Below, piece by piece: positions 39,661 through 49,030 of a stretch of 64,000 nt of DNA. The notes under the pieces were generated by a model. It did no database searches. It was not told the origin of the DNA and was given only the letters and a program-made list of their open reading frames with translations. This stretch comes from Stentor coeruleus. Taxonomy: Eukaryota; Ciliophora; Heterotrichea; Heterotrichida; Stentoridae. The DNA is taken from NCBI GenBank assembly GCA_001970955.1, contig MPUH01000201.1, positions 1 through 64,000 on the forward strand, read 5' to 3'. Each line of letters opens with the position of its first letter. Position 1 is the first letter of the stretch. Made by a program: the position numbers and the translations under genes.

Positions 39661-40871
39661 TTATTTAACATACAAAAACACTACAATAACCGTAATATCA
39701 TCAATCGAATTACTCTGTTCTTTCCACCTTTTCATAGATTCCTTAACTAGCATTTCACAACAATTTTCGCTTTTCCCAGTCCTCCTTAACTCGCCAACAA
39801 TACTCACAGCTTCTTGATTTGTAATAAATTCCCATATCCCATCAGAAGCTAAAATCAAAAATTGGTCAAAAGTAAGCATCCTTCTTGTATAGATTTCAGG
39901 TGTACTAATAAGCCCAATTGTTCTACAAACTTGATCACCTAAAGATCGGGTCATAGAAAGTCCAGGAACATCTTTATCAGGTAGCCAAATTCTTAGATTT
40001 TTCCCATACATAGCTTTAATCCTCCCTCCAGCTTCTGTGATCCTATCAGCTTCAGACTTGTTTTCAGGTTTATGGTCTTGACTTAAAGATATGCATGACC
40101 AATTTTTTTTTTTGCTTGCCATAATAGCTCTAGAATCACCAATATTTGCGCATATTATTTGGTCGCCATATACAAGAATACATACTATTGTTGAACCTGA
40201 ATAACTTGTATCTATGTTTGAATCTAGTAATTTATCAGATAATTTGCTTAATGCATATTCTAGAGCTTGTTCTGGTGGATTGTTGTATAAAAAAGATTCA
40301 ACTAAATTCCCAAGGTTCTGTTTTATAAAACGGGCAACACTATGGCCTTCAGGTCCATGGCCATCACACACAGCAAATAAATAAATCCCTTTTACTCCCA
40401 TAACATTAGCTTTTATAATAAAACTGTCTTGATTTTCAGGTTTCAGATTCCCATTAACTGAACCTGTTCTAGNGCTTTTATAATAAAACTGTCTTGATTT
40501 TCAGGTTTCAGATTCCCATTAACTGAACCTGTTCTAGTTTTATAACTACATCGAGTAACACAATTTATAATATCATCAGTATTCCCAATAGAACTTAACT
40601 CTCGATTTGGCTTTGGAGTTGCATTTTGGTCCAATGGAGGAAGTTGAACATGCTTAGATTGTAGTGGACTATTAGAATTTGGGGATAAAAGCAAATCTGT
40701 TAAACCATTACCAGTGCTCCGATATCGATAATGTGAAATATTTGGCTTGGAATATGAGTTTTTGAGATGAGATATATCATTAAACAGCTTTCTCGTATTT
40801 AAATTGTTTGGGAGCTTTATATATGATGAAGTCTTGCGGTTGCCATCAGAGTTTACTTGTCCTAAGAACAT
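39661..40871 (-). CDS. PP2C-type protein phosphatase, interrupted by an N-flanked duplication
   Basis: Collapsing the 65-nt duplication around the N at 40473 gives an uninterrupted 381-residue protein (1146 nt, divisible by 3), so the break is probably an assembly artefact. A Ser/Asn-rich, disordered N-terminus (1-120) precedes the metal-dependent Ser/Thr phosphatase domain. Motifs: NQDS (start of the fold), FAVCDGHGPEGHSVARF with the metal-binding DGHG, GSTIVCILV, ANIGDSRAIM, LSQDHKPENKSEADRI, LSMTRSLGDQVCR, LILASDGIWEFITNQEAV and IDDITVIVVFL at the end. All metal-binding Asp motifs are present, so it is likely active. It resembles plant-type and ciliate PP2Cs; the target is unknown. The minus strand carries it, with its start at 40871. 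Confidence 0.88.
40409..40537. repeat. 64-nt direct copies around an N inside the PP2C gene
   Basis: The copies lie at 40409-40472 and 40474-40537, with an N at 40473. Removing one copy and the N restores the PP2C frame across PENQDSFIIKANVMGVKG. Confidence 0.88.
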
Positions 40872-41493
40872 ATTTTTAATTAATGTTATATAATGATTTA
40901 GTTGGAATTTAGTGAATTTTAAAATTTTAAAGGGTTTTTTTACAAGTTTGAAGTTAGAAATTATGTTAAGAGATTATGTAGTTTGAATAGAGTATTAATG
41001 GAAAAAAATATTTGAAAAGAAAAGTGTAAGAGAGTTTTGAGGTTGTTATGACTTGTTTTAGGTAAATTTAGGATGATGTGGTTTGTTAAGTGCACTTTTT
41101 TTAGGAGGATTAGGAATTATTAAGGAATTTAAAATTTGCAGTTAAAATGAGGAAAAAAGGGTTAAGATAGATGAAATGACAAAAAAAGCTTTTTCAAACA
41201 GTATTCCCTCTTATCTTCACATCATAACTCCAACTTTTCTCCCTTATCAACTTTATTATCCCTTCTTCCAATCTTTTATTCTTCCCCTTCTCAATAATTT
41301 CCTTAAACTTAAATTTCTTTATCAAAAAAATTTTTTACATCAAAAAAAAAAAACTCCCTTAAAAACTTTCCCATCTTCTACCAACACCCTAATCTAAAAC
41401 TTTCCATCTAACCCTCAATCTATAATCTAATATCTCAACCCAAATAAAAACCCATAATTATTCATTTAACATGAAGCTCTATAAATAATTACT
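40872..41493. promoter_or_regulatory. Divergent intergenic region
   Basis: 622 bases between the PP2C start and the BACK-like gene start. The + strand is G/T-rich from 40890 to about 41165 and C/T/A-rich with almost no G from about 41190 to 41493, so the skew flips in one narrow zone near 41170-41190. A small ORF at 41176-41397 lies in the G-poor part and is an artefact of composition. Confidence 0.5.
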
Positions 41494-42801
41494 ATGATAA
41501 CCTCAGACATATTCCACAAGCTATCAATTGAAGAACTTAACATAAAGTCTAACTCCAACAAAGAAATGCCAGTAATCTTTGAAACCCTTCTCAACCCAAA
41601 TTCTCATACTTTCCAAATCTCATCATCAACTTTTCAACTGCACACATACACAACCAATTTAACATTTATCAGTTTTTCCCATAACAAATCCATAGAAATT
41701 TATCTAAACTTCCCTAATACTGATATTTCTGACTCAATATCCTCATTTTCCTTTGAAATATTTCTAAACAAAAAACGAGTAATTGTCCTTAGTTCAATAA
41801 ACCTTTCATATAAAAGGTCTTATTTATTATGTAAAGTAAACATTCATTTCCCTATAAACATAATCTTAAAAGGCCAATATGAAAAATTGTATACAAGTTT
41901 GGTTCAACAAATTTTATGGATAAAACCTGAGGATATTGAAGAAAATGGTGGCATTTTAGACCCAAAAATGTTTGCTTTGATATTATCAAGTGATTTTTTA
42001 GCTGTGAAAGAAGAAGATGAGGTACTTGATATGATTGGTATATGGACTAATACGAATATTAGTGATGAACTTAATGGATTACTTGGTTTAGTTAGATGGG
42101 CTTATGTTAGTTCTAATGGATTACTTAGATCTTTGAAATATCCTTTGCTTAAAACTTTTCCTGGGTTTAAAAGTGTATTTAAAAGAGAAATGCTTATACA
42201 TGGAGGAACTGTAACAAGACAGAAAAATGATAAACCTAGAAAAAATTATATTATGGAAAAAGGGGAGAGAGGTTTAAAGGTATTGATGAATGAGGTATTG
42301 GAATATGTATTTCCTTTGATTGAACAAGAGGTAAGGATCAAATAGAAAAATTTAAAATGTTTGGAAAAGATGACCAATCAACTTATTGTCAAGAACGCTA
42401 AAGTTATGAAACTTAGACATAAACTAGCATCAGCACAAAATTCTTTAAACTCTTCAATGTGTCAGAATACCACATCTATAACCCCATTTACTGAAAAAAT
42501 AATTGAAATAGATTCACCTGATACTAAATATGCATATAGAAGTGAAGGGTCAAGTTCTAGATTAAGTGGATCACAGAAGACTAGTAATAGGGATTTAGAT
42601 GCAAGTTATAACTGTCCTTTAAAGAATTATGAATCACAAGGTACAGAAAAAAATGTACAAAATCTTACGTATTATAGTCATTTTCGAGGTAACTCAGCAA
42701 CTCCTTCTTTTTATAGTAGTAGCAATGAAAAAGTTAAAAGTTCTAATTTACCTCCAGGCCTTAGGATATCGGTGTTAAGGAAAAAAATCACGAAGTTTTA
42801 A
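41494..42801 (+). CDS. BACK-like domain protein with coiled-coil C-terminus
   Basis: Splicing a 15-nt intron (42331-42345) joins two frames into 430 residues. Residues 130-230 (LDPKMFALILSSDFLAVKEE, DEVLDMIGIWTNTNI, LVRWAYVSSNGLLRS) resemble the BACK domain that follows BTB in Kelch and Cul3-adaptor proteins (LLxSDxLxVxSExEVFxAVxxWI...LLxxVRFPLL). The N-terminal 120 residues are beta-rich with many Ser/Phe/Ile and might be a divergent BTB or MATH-like part; I cannot tell. After the intron, about 25 residues predict a coiled coil (KMTNQLIVKNAKVMKLRHKL), and a Ser-rich tail follows. A Cul3-type adaptor role is suggested but not shown. The first ATG is used. Confidence 0.72.
42331..42345 (+). 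other. 15-nt intron in the BACK-like gene
   Basis: gtaaggatcaaatag, phase 0, with an in-frame TAG if retained. Splicing continues EQE into KNLKCLEKMTNQL without a break. Confidence 0.85.
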
Positions 42802-42806
42802 GGATG

Positions 42807-42935
42807 ACTTGGATTAATTTTATAATATATATTTGTAATCTTAAATACAGTTTGAACCATTTAGGAAAATNACTTGGATTAATTTTATAATATATATTTG
42901 TAATCTTAAATACAGTTTGAACCATTTAGGAAAAT
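42807..42935. repeat. 64-nt direct copies around an N
   Basis: The N lies at 42871. The copies are identical. Probably an unmerged contig overlap. Confidence 0.8.
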
Positions 42936-43145
42936 TATGAGATGCATGTATTTTCTAATATAATTTTTCTTTAAGGAATGCTGTGATGTTAATGCTTAAG
43001 TTTTATTAGGTTGTTATATTAATATATAAAAGGTATTTANTTATGAGATGCATGTATTTTCTAATATAATTTTTCTTTAAGGAATGCTGTGATGTTAATG
43101 CTTAGGTTTTATTAGGTTGTTATATTAATATATAAAAGGTATTTA
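42935..43145. repeat. 105-nt direct copies around an N
   Basis: The N lies at 43040. One mismatch separates the copies (cttaag against cttagg). Probably an unmerged contig overlap. Confidence 0.8.
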
Positions 43146-43197
43146 AAAAATAGATATTATTGCGTTTTAAATACTATGAAAATATTTAGAAAATAAA

Positions 43198-44346
43198 ATG
43201 CAAAATAGGATATTTTGGAACACCCAGCCTGTGCTTTTAGAAAGTTATAATGAAAACGAAACAAAAGAGGGACTGATCATTGAAAATCGATGCATAGGCA
43301 CAGAATATGAAACACAACTTCCAAATGGACTTACTTGGAAGATCATTAATCCATTGGACCAGCGAGATACTGATTTAGTTTTTAATCTTCTAAGAGATCA
43401 CTATGTAGAAGACGAAGGATCAAGATTCAGATTTTATTACTCAAAAGAATTCCTTAGCTGGTCAATATCATCCCCAACTAATAATGGGAAATTTTCTATT
43501 GGTATAGAAAGCTCATCAGAACTTATCGGATTTATATCAGGAGTTCCATTAACTTTAAGCATCAAAGATAAAAAATGCAAATTCCTAAGTATGAACTTTT
43601 TATGTGTCCACAAATCATATAGAAAACTGCGCCTCACTCCTATTCTCCTACAGAAAATGATACAAACTACAATCCATGAAGGTTATCCTTGTGGTATTTA
43701 CACATCAGGAACCCTAATCCACACTCCAATTTCTACATCGCATTATTACCTTCGTTATTTAAACCTAAAAAACCTTGAAAAAGCTGGTTTCGTCGTATTT
43801 GACCGAACTTTAGGTCCGACTTATAGAGAAAAAATATATTCTTTACCAGATCTTCCTATAGAAAAAAAATCCCGACCAATGACTTTTCATGACCTTCCAC
43901 AAGTCTTTGAATTTTTCATCAATTTTATTTCAAAATACTCAGTTTATCAGAATTTTACTATAGAAGAATTTTCACATTTATTTTTATCAAACAATAAATC
44001 AGTTTATTCTTTTGTTTATGAAACTTCTGATGGGATTAAAGATTTTTTTTCTTTTTATGTACTTTGTTTTCAGCCTTTAAATGGTCAAAATAATCAATAT
44101 GTTACAGCTGCTTATTGTTATTATTATGCTTATAATTGTTTGAGTATTGATGAGATTTTTTGGAATATGTTGCATTGGGCTAAAGATGTTGGAGCTGATA
44201 TTTTTTATATGATTGATGTTATGGATAATAAAATGATTAAATCAGATTTGAAGTTTGAGTCTGGACAAGGGTCACTTTATTATTTTCTTTATAATTGGAG
44301 TTTAGGAACTGTGAATCCTGAATCGATTGGAGTTATTTTAGTTTAG
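43198..44346 (+). CDS. NMT: Glycylpeptide N-tetradecanoyltransferase (N-myristoyltransferase)
   Basis: 382 residues. It transfers myristate from myristoyl-CoA to the N-terminal glycine of target proteins. The N-terminal half carries the myristoyl-CoA site: FWNTQPV, YVEDEGSRFRFYYSKEFLSW, MNFLCVHKSYRKLRLTPILL (the equivalent of NFLCVHKKLRSKRLAPVLI) and YTSGTLIHTPISTSHYYLR. The C-terminal half has KIYSLPDLP, FSFYVLCFQPL, AAYCYYYAYN and GSLYYFLYNW, and ends GVILV. In this family the C-terminal carboxylate acts as the catalytic base, so the exact end matters: the protein stops two to four residues after GVI, as known members do. It is shorter at the N-terminus than the human form, which carries a ribosome-binding basic region. 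No intron is needed. Confidence 0.95.
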   Translation: MQNRIFWNTQPVLLESYNENETKEGLIIENRCIGTEYETQLPNGLTWKIINPLDQRDTDLVFNLLRDHYVEDEGSRFRFYYSKEFLSWSISSPTNNGKFSIGIESSSELIGFISGVPLTLSIKDKKCKFLSMNFLCVHKSYRKLRLTPILLQKMIQTTIHEGYPCGIYTSGTLIHTPISTSHYYLRYLNLKNLEKAGFVVFDRTLGPTYREKIYSLPDLPIEKKSRPMTFHDLPQVFEFFINFISKYSVYQNFTIEEFSHLFLSNNKSVYSFVYETSDGIKDFFSFYVLCFQPLNGQNNQYVTAAYCYYYAYNCLSIDEIFWNMLHWAKDVGADIFYMIDVMDNKMIKSDLKFESGQGSLYYFLYNWSLGTVNPESIGVILV

Positions 44347-44764
44347 ATGATTACAGTTAGTTTTTGAATGATCAAAAGTACTGGGTTTGTTATTTTAGGT
44401 ATTTTAAAACTGTTATTTTATATAAAATGGTGAGTTGGTTTATAGTTTATAAGGAAATTTTTTTATTGAAGATAATGCTATGGTTTGCATTTAAGAATGA
44501 GTCTTTTTAATCAGTTTATTTTTAATGTTTTTTATAGATTAAAGGTTTTATATCNTCTTATATCCAATTCCAAATCAAAACCATTAATAAATACTTTATC
44601 TAATAAAATCCCCTTCCGCCTAGACAAAAACATACAACTTTAATAAAAAAACAGAAAATAAACTATAAAAAATCCACCAAAAAAGCCTTCAAAACAACTT
44701 TTACCTATTATTCTCATAAACTATATAATCCATATTATTATAAAATATACTATCTAATAAAAAT
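44347..44764. other. Intergenic with an N and a skew flip
   Basis: 418 bases. The left part is G/T-rich on + and the right part from 44556 C/A-rich with almost no G. A single N at 44555 marks the change. No long duplicate flanks it, unlike the other Ns, so the gap may hide sequence. Confidence 0.55.
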
Positions 44765-45667
44765 ATGGAATTCAACATCTTTCCTCTTTTAACCCTTCCA
44801 GATTTTATTGATATCACAATCAATGAAAAAACCGTGGTCTCAAGCCGAATTCTTTATTCCCCTGCAAAAATAATATTCAAAAAGGTTCTCTTTAATTTCC
44901 TTAGAGACGAGAGGCAAAAAAAGCTCTTCAGAAGCAAATCTTGCTATACCAACTTCCTCAGAGACTACTGTAAAAAGCAAAAACTAACAAAAGCTTTAAA
45001 ACATGCTAAAAATGAATGGGAAAACCTTGATGAAGAAACAAAAGATATATACAGAACAATTCCAAGTGATAAAATCGAAACAAAACCAAAAAGGCTTAAA
45101 AGTATTAAAAAATCTAAAACAACTCGATGTTCATTTAGTATATATGTTGCTGTAAAATCAATGTCAAAAAACAGAACTTATGAGTATTTAGCTAGTAAAT
45201 GGAAAGATTTGTCAGAAGAAAAAAGACAACCTTATATAGAACTGTGTAATATTGATAAAGAAAGATCAAGTTTTGAAAAAGTTGTTTTTAATAGACTGGA
45301 GTTTGTGTTAAGATTATTAGGAGCATGCTCTATTAAACCTTTGATTAAAAAACAAAGAGGATATTCTGTGTTTAAAGATGAGTTAAAAGCTTCACTTGTT
45401 GAAAGAGGATTTACAAGAGTGCCGAATATTGAGATACTTGCTAGGAATAAATACGGGAGGATGGAAAAAGAAAGCAAAGTCAAGTATAAAACCATTGCAA
45501 TAGCTAAAAATGAAGAAATTATTGAACAAGTTTTCATGAGGGTATTGAAAAAAGCTAATATCGATTATAAAGATCTAATTGGCTTTGGTCCTGCTCAAGG
45601 GCCGATGAATGTAGCATTTGATGAAGATTATGATGAGTTTATTATGGCTGAAGATACAAATTTCTAA
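44765..45667 (+). CDS. Protein with three HMG-box-like repeats
   Basis: 300 residues, basic. Three segments look like degenerate HMG boxes: about 56-102 (YTNFLRDYCKK...AKNEWENLDEETKDIYRTI), about 121-165 (CSFSIYVAVKS...LASKWKDLSEEKRQPYIEL) and about 198-250 (GYSVFKDELKASL...ARNKYGRMEKESKVKYKTI). Each shows the HMG pattern of an aromatic-rich first helix followed by W/Y-x-x-[LM]-x-x-E-x-[KR]-x-x-Y. The first two carry the tryptophan; in the third it is replaced by Tyr. HMG boxes bind and bend DNA, so a chromatin role is likely. The acidic tail (DEDYDEFIMAEDTNF) is reminiscent of HMGB proteins. The N-terminus (MEFNIFPLLTLPDFIDITIN) is unusual. The gene is 53 nt from the convergent neighbour. 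Confidence 0.75.
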   Translation: MEFNIFPLLTLPDFIDITINEKTVVSSRILYSPAKIIFKKVLFNFLRDERQKKLFRSKSCYTNFLRDYCKKQKLTKALKHAKNEWENLDEETKDIYRTIPSDKIETKPKRLKSIKKSKTTRCSFSIYVAVKSMSKNRTYEYLASKWKDLSEEKRQPYIELCNIDKERSSFEKVVFNRLEFVLRLLGACSIKPLIKKQRGYSVFKDELKASLVERGFTRVPNIEILARNKYGRMEKESKVKYKTIAIAKNEEIIEQVFMRVLKKANIDYKDLIGFGPAQGPMNVAFDEDYDEFIMAEDTNF

Positions 45668-45720
45668 TAGATTTAATATTTTCTGATTGATAATTATATA
45701 AAAATCTACTTATGGAAGAT

Positions 45721-47046
45721 TTAAGAATAAAAATTATGAAGTCTTGAGCCTATGTTATGAAATGACGTAGGATATTTTATTTTTGGCAGTTTTTTGTTCA
45801 TTTTCATAGATATTGAACTGAAAAAACGAAGATTGTTTTTATCGCGGACTTTGATTTGTGCTGTAAAAACAAGATATATCATAGCACAGGCAAAAAGCTC
45901 AATAGTAAATACAATAAAAAGAATATAAATGTCTATATCGCTATTAGATTCACCCATATTTTTCGCCATAAGTATAATAAATATCAATACCAATACTCCT
46001 AATAATGAAGATATGAAAAATAAAGAACATAGTTTTCTAAAAATCATTTTATCATCATGGGTTATCATAGAAATATATCCTTCAGTAGTTTCTGACTTTT
46101 TCTTTAACGCAGTTGATGTTTCTTCGTAATAAATAATCTCACTCATCTTAGGTTCATGCTTTTTACTCTCATAACCATTATAATTATTCCATGAGTTTTC
46201 ATCAATTTCAATATTCAAAGATTTAATCCTTGGAACAAATGACATTTTCCTTGATGTCGATCTTCTAGTCTCAATATCCTTCCTCGTTTTTTCTTGATCA
46301 CAAAAAAAGCCAGAATCAGTTGCAGATTTCCTTAGAGGAATATGATTTTTTTTTTCCCCTGATTTTTCTACAAACATAAACAGAAAAACTCCAAAAACCA
46401 CAAAACCAACCATCATCAGAGCAATTCCTGAACATAAAAACGCAATAGAAATAGGAAGCCAAACGTGAGAATATCCACGATTTCCTTTTAAAATGCTTAT
46501 AACAATTGATATAGGAAATGCACAAACCATCATTCCCATAATAAGATTTCTTAGTATTTTAAAAGGATCTGTTCTTTTTGATTTCATTCCTTGATAAAGC
46601 CCACCCCATACTAAGAGAACAGATGAATAAAGCCCATATATAAATGGATATGCAAATTCATGTAAAACCCTTTCAGTAATTCGATCTGCATCTTCTTTGA
46701 ATCTAAATGGGTCCCAAGATAACCAAATTACTCTTAATATTCCAATACAGACTAAAAAAACTAGGCAAAGATTCCTAGGGCTTCTAAACATTCTATAAAA
46801 AAGCCTTTTTACTCCTTTGATTTTATCTTTGCTTAGAGTTATATATAGTTTGAGTGTACATCTTAAGCACATTAAGAAGTAAAAAATACCGAAAATCACT
46901 CGGAATGCTGTCCAAGCATTACCCCAATTCTTATCACCACTTGTAATACAGTATTCACCAGTTCCACTATTGTACCAACCCCAATCACACCAACATCCAC
47001 TACCAGTAGTACTAGATTCTTCACCGTGATTACCACAGCAAACCAT
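45721..47046 (-). CDS. Seven-span membrane protein, possibly GPCR-like/TOM1-like
   Basis: 441 residues. A Cys/Gly/Trp-rich N-terminus (MVCCGNHGEES..., ...GCWCDWGWYNSGTGEYC) has no signal peptide and is probably extracellular. Hydrophobic segments at about 47-68, 90-112, 130-152, 165-186, 195-228, 345-368 and 378-400 give seven spans with a long cytosolic loop of about 115 residues between the fifth and sixth. The stretch FRSPRNLCLVFLVCIGILRV resembles the THH1/TOM1 (DUF1084) and GPCR-like families, but the match is weak. The C-terminal tail is basic. It could be a receptor or a vacuolar protein. The exact family needs a profile search. Confidence 0.75.
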   Translation of the reverse strand: MVCCGNHGEESSTTGSGCWCDWGWYNSGTGEYCITSGDKNWGNAWTAFRVIFGIFYFLMCLRCTLKLYITLSKDKIKGVKRLFYRMFRSPRNLCLVFLVCIGILRVIWLSWDPFRFKEDADRITERVLHEFAYPFIYGLYSSVLLVWGGLYQGMKSKRTDPFKILRNLIMGMMVCAFPISIVISILKGNRGYSHVWLPISIAFLCSGIALMMVGFVVFGVFLFMFVEKSGEKKNHIPLRKSATDSGFFCDQEKTRKDIETRRSTSRKMSFVPRIKSLNIEIDENSWNNYNGYESKKHEPKMSEIIYYEETSTALKKKSETTEGYISMITHDDKMIFRKLCSLFFISSLLGVLVLIFIILMAKNMGESNSDIDIYILFIVFTIELFACAMIYLVFTAQIKVRDKNNLRFFSSISMKMNKKLPKIKYPTSFHNIGSRLHNFYS

Positions 47047-47685
47047 TGTTAAATTTATAATAAAATAATGTGAATTGGAAAATCATGAAAGATTAATTAC
47101 CAATTTTTAGATAATATTTAGTTTTACATATTATTTTAAGGAACTTACATTATTATATGATATAGTTGTTGAGTAGTTTTGTGAGTTTTTGTTTAAGCTG
47201 AGTTATTTTAAAAAATCATCAGATGAGGATGATGAAGCTGAATATTTTAGCTTTAGTTTTACTTTAAACTTTGATATATTTATTATTATTTTTATGGCAT
47301 TTAGTTAAAATATTTACCTCTAGGTTTAATTTTACCATCTATTACAACTTAATTTCACTGATTACTTTGATTTTCCATCCTAATAAAATTTCGTTAAAAT
47401 TTTGTGTTGCTTTTTTCTAATGAAGAGGAGCATGACCATTCTTTTTACCTTTAATTTGACTTTTTTATATCTCCTTCGTCTTCAATATAGACTCATTTTT
47501 TGTTTTTGTATTGGCACCTCATTTAAATTTTACTTTGTTTTTATTCCTATTTGATGATGAACTAGAGGAATTAGATTTTGAATATTAACTGATTTTACTT
47601 TCAGCTTCTATATAGAAGAGAATATGTGCTAAAGATAAAAGGCTTAAGAATTTTTGATAAATAATAAACTGTTTATAAGAATGGG

Positions 47686-47752
47686 GTTGGTATGGGTATG
47701 GATATTTTGTTTTTTAAGGGTTGATATGGGTATGGATATTTTATATTTTAAG
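47686..47752. repeat. Imperfect direct repeat of about 32 nt
   Basis: The unit ggt-tggtatgggtatggatatttt appears at about 47686-47716 and again, slightly changed, at about 47718-47752. Low-complexity G/T sequence. Confidence 0.6.
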
Positions 47753-47799
47753 TTTTTTAATACAATTCATTTATAAATATAGAAAAGGGGATTTCCAAG

Positions 47800-47944
47800 C
47801 AATGCATAGCTTTTGTATAGTATTGAAAAAGAACACTTTAACATATTTTAACCGAAAAACACTTATAAATTTTAGTTTATTACAATGCATAGCTTTTGTA
47901 TAGTATTGAAAAAGAACACTTTAACATATTTTCGAAAAACACTT
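47800..47944. repeat. Imperfect direct repeat with 83-nt offset
   Basis: The segment beginning caatgcatagcttttgtata occurs at 47800-47863 and 47883-47944. The copies are near identical apart from a 3-nt difference in the tail. About 19 nt of unrelated sequence lies between. No N is present, so this may be a true duplication rather than a scaffold join. Confidence 0.75.
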
Positions 47945-48320
47945 GCATAAAATAATGTTGCAAATATTTACACAAATAAAATTGAAAACTTGGAAAATAG
48001 AAAATTTTAAGTGAGAATATATAAAATATATCCGCTTATAATTAGGTAAACACAATCTTTTAATGTTAGCACATATTCTATTTTCTACAATAAAATTATT
48101 CTTTCAACCTTTTATTTGACTTTTTAAATTTATTATATAATCCCTTTCTCTTATAATTACCAACTAATTCTAGACTTTTCATTTTTACTAAAACACATTT
48201 CCATAATTTAAAACAATACAAATTCAAAAGCCCCCCATTTAACTAAAAAATAAGGAGGAAAAATCTTAACTCAAAACTAAACTACAAAAACTTCATCACA
48301 ATTCTAAATAACATAAAAAA

Positions 48321-48758
48321 TTAGTTAAGCTTCAATTTGGCCAGTTTTTTAGCTTGCACTGGGTTCACTATTTTATGCAAGCGTTCTTTTTCCTTTTTCC
48401 GTTTAGTCCAAGTTTTTTTCCACTTTTGCTTATGATTTAAAATCGACAACACATCATCTTCTTTAAACTCATCTTGAACTTGCTTGTTTTTCCTAGCTTC
48501 TTTAATAGTTGTCATAAAACTATCAACATCAATTTCTTCAAGAGTGTCTTTATTTGTTTCATAATAATCTTTTTGTTGACTATAAGCTTCTTCAAACGGT
48601 GCTTTATCTTCTACACTCATCAAAGACCACTCTTCTCTAGCTAGTTCATCAACCTCTCTAGGAGGTAAGCCAGTAAGGACAAAGAGCTCTTTTTTTCTGT
48701 TATCAACAAAGCACCGAAAAGCTGACAAAGGCTTCTTGACAATCGATTTTTTGCTCAT
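48321..48758 (-). CDS. HMG-box protein
   Basis: 145 residues from the ATG at 48758. An ATG 19 codons upstream is in frame, but that extension looks like translated AT-rich leader. Residues 7-70 form one HMG box (KKPLSAFRCFVDNRKKELFV, ELAREEWSLMSVEDKAPFEE, AYSQQKDYYE), with the P-x-S-A-F opening, the central tryptophan and the closing K-x-P-F/Y. The rest is strongly basic (KWKKTWTKRKKEKERLHK). It binds DNA without much sequence preference, bends it and acts in chromatin. The neighbour at 44765 carries three more degenerate HMG boxes. The 272-bp region to the next + gene is a shared divergent promoter. Confidence 0.88.
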   Translation of the reverse strand: MSKKSIVKKPLSAFRCFVDNRKKELFVLTGLPPREVDELAREEWSLMSVEDKAPFEEAYSQQKDYYETNKDTLEEIDVDSFMTTIKEARKNKQVQDEFKEDDVLSILNHKQKWKKTWTKRKKEKERLHKIVNPVQAKKLAKLKLN

Positions 48759-49030
48759 TATAACACTATTTGTAGCCCCCTTTTTCTTATATAATAATAC
48801 CTTAATATTCTTCAAAAAAAACTCATAAATCTAAACATATAAAACCCCAAAATCCTACCTAAAAAGCTAAAACTCATAAAAAAAAAACTCAAAAACCAAA
48901 TCCTCTCTTCTCAAAACTCCATAAAAACATCGAAAAACAAAAACTCCCATATAACAAAACATAGAATTTACATAAACAAAGTGGCGGGGAATGAATAAAA
49001 AATATTCAAAGCGAAATGGCGCTTATATAA
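48759..49030. promoter_or_regulatory. Divergent promoter with E2F-like GC motifs
   Basis: This region lies between the HMG-box and calcyphosine genes. At 48981-48993 it reads gtggcggggaatg, and at 49009-49024 aagcgaaatggcgctt, an inverted repeat (aagcg/cgctt). Such GC islands are rare in this AT-rich window. They resemble the GGCGGGAA and TTTSGCGC sites of E2F, but the match is by eye and not exact. Confidence 0.45.

Larger units (their letters stand above)
42802..43197. other. Intergenic with two successive N-flanked duplications
   Basis: The first pair (64 nt, 42807-42870 and 42872-42935) surrounds the N at 42871. The second pair (105 nt, 42935-43039 and 43041-43145, one mismatch) surrounds the N at 43040. 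Two contig joins in 200 bases make the real spacer about 170 nt shorter than shown. Confidence 0.7.
47047..48320. other. Long intergenic region with direct repeats and coding-like scraps
   Basis: 1.27 kb upstream of one minus-strand gene and downstream of the next. Two sets of direct repeats occupy 47686-47944 (separate entries). Between 47200 and 47600 short Ser/Asp-rich frames appear on both strands, interrupted by stops, and may be the remains of a gene. From about 48110 the + strand becomes C/A-rich (trailer of the HMG-box gene). No RNA gene recognised. Confidence 0.4.

Noticed and set aside
41176-41397. 73-codon ORF in the G-poor region before the BACK-like gene
   Set aside because: Composition (Phe, Leu, Pro, Lys, Thr with almost no Gly, Ala, Asp, Glu) is what G-poor leader DNA gives by chance.
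47721-47903. 60-codon ORF across direct repeats
   Set aside because: It runs through the repeats and has no protein-like pattern.
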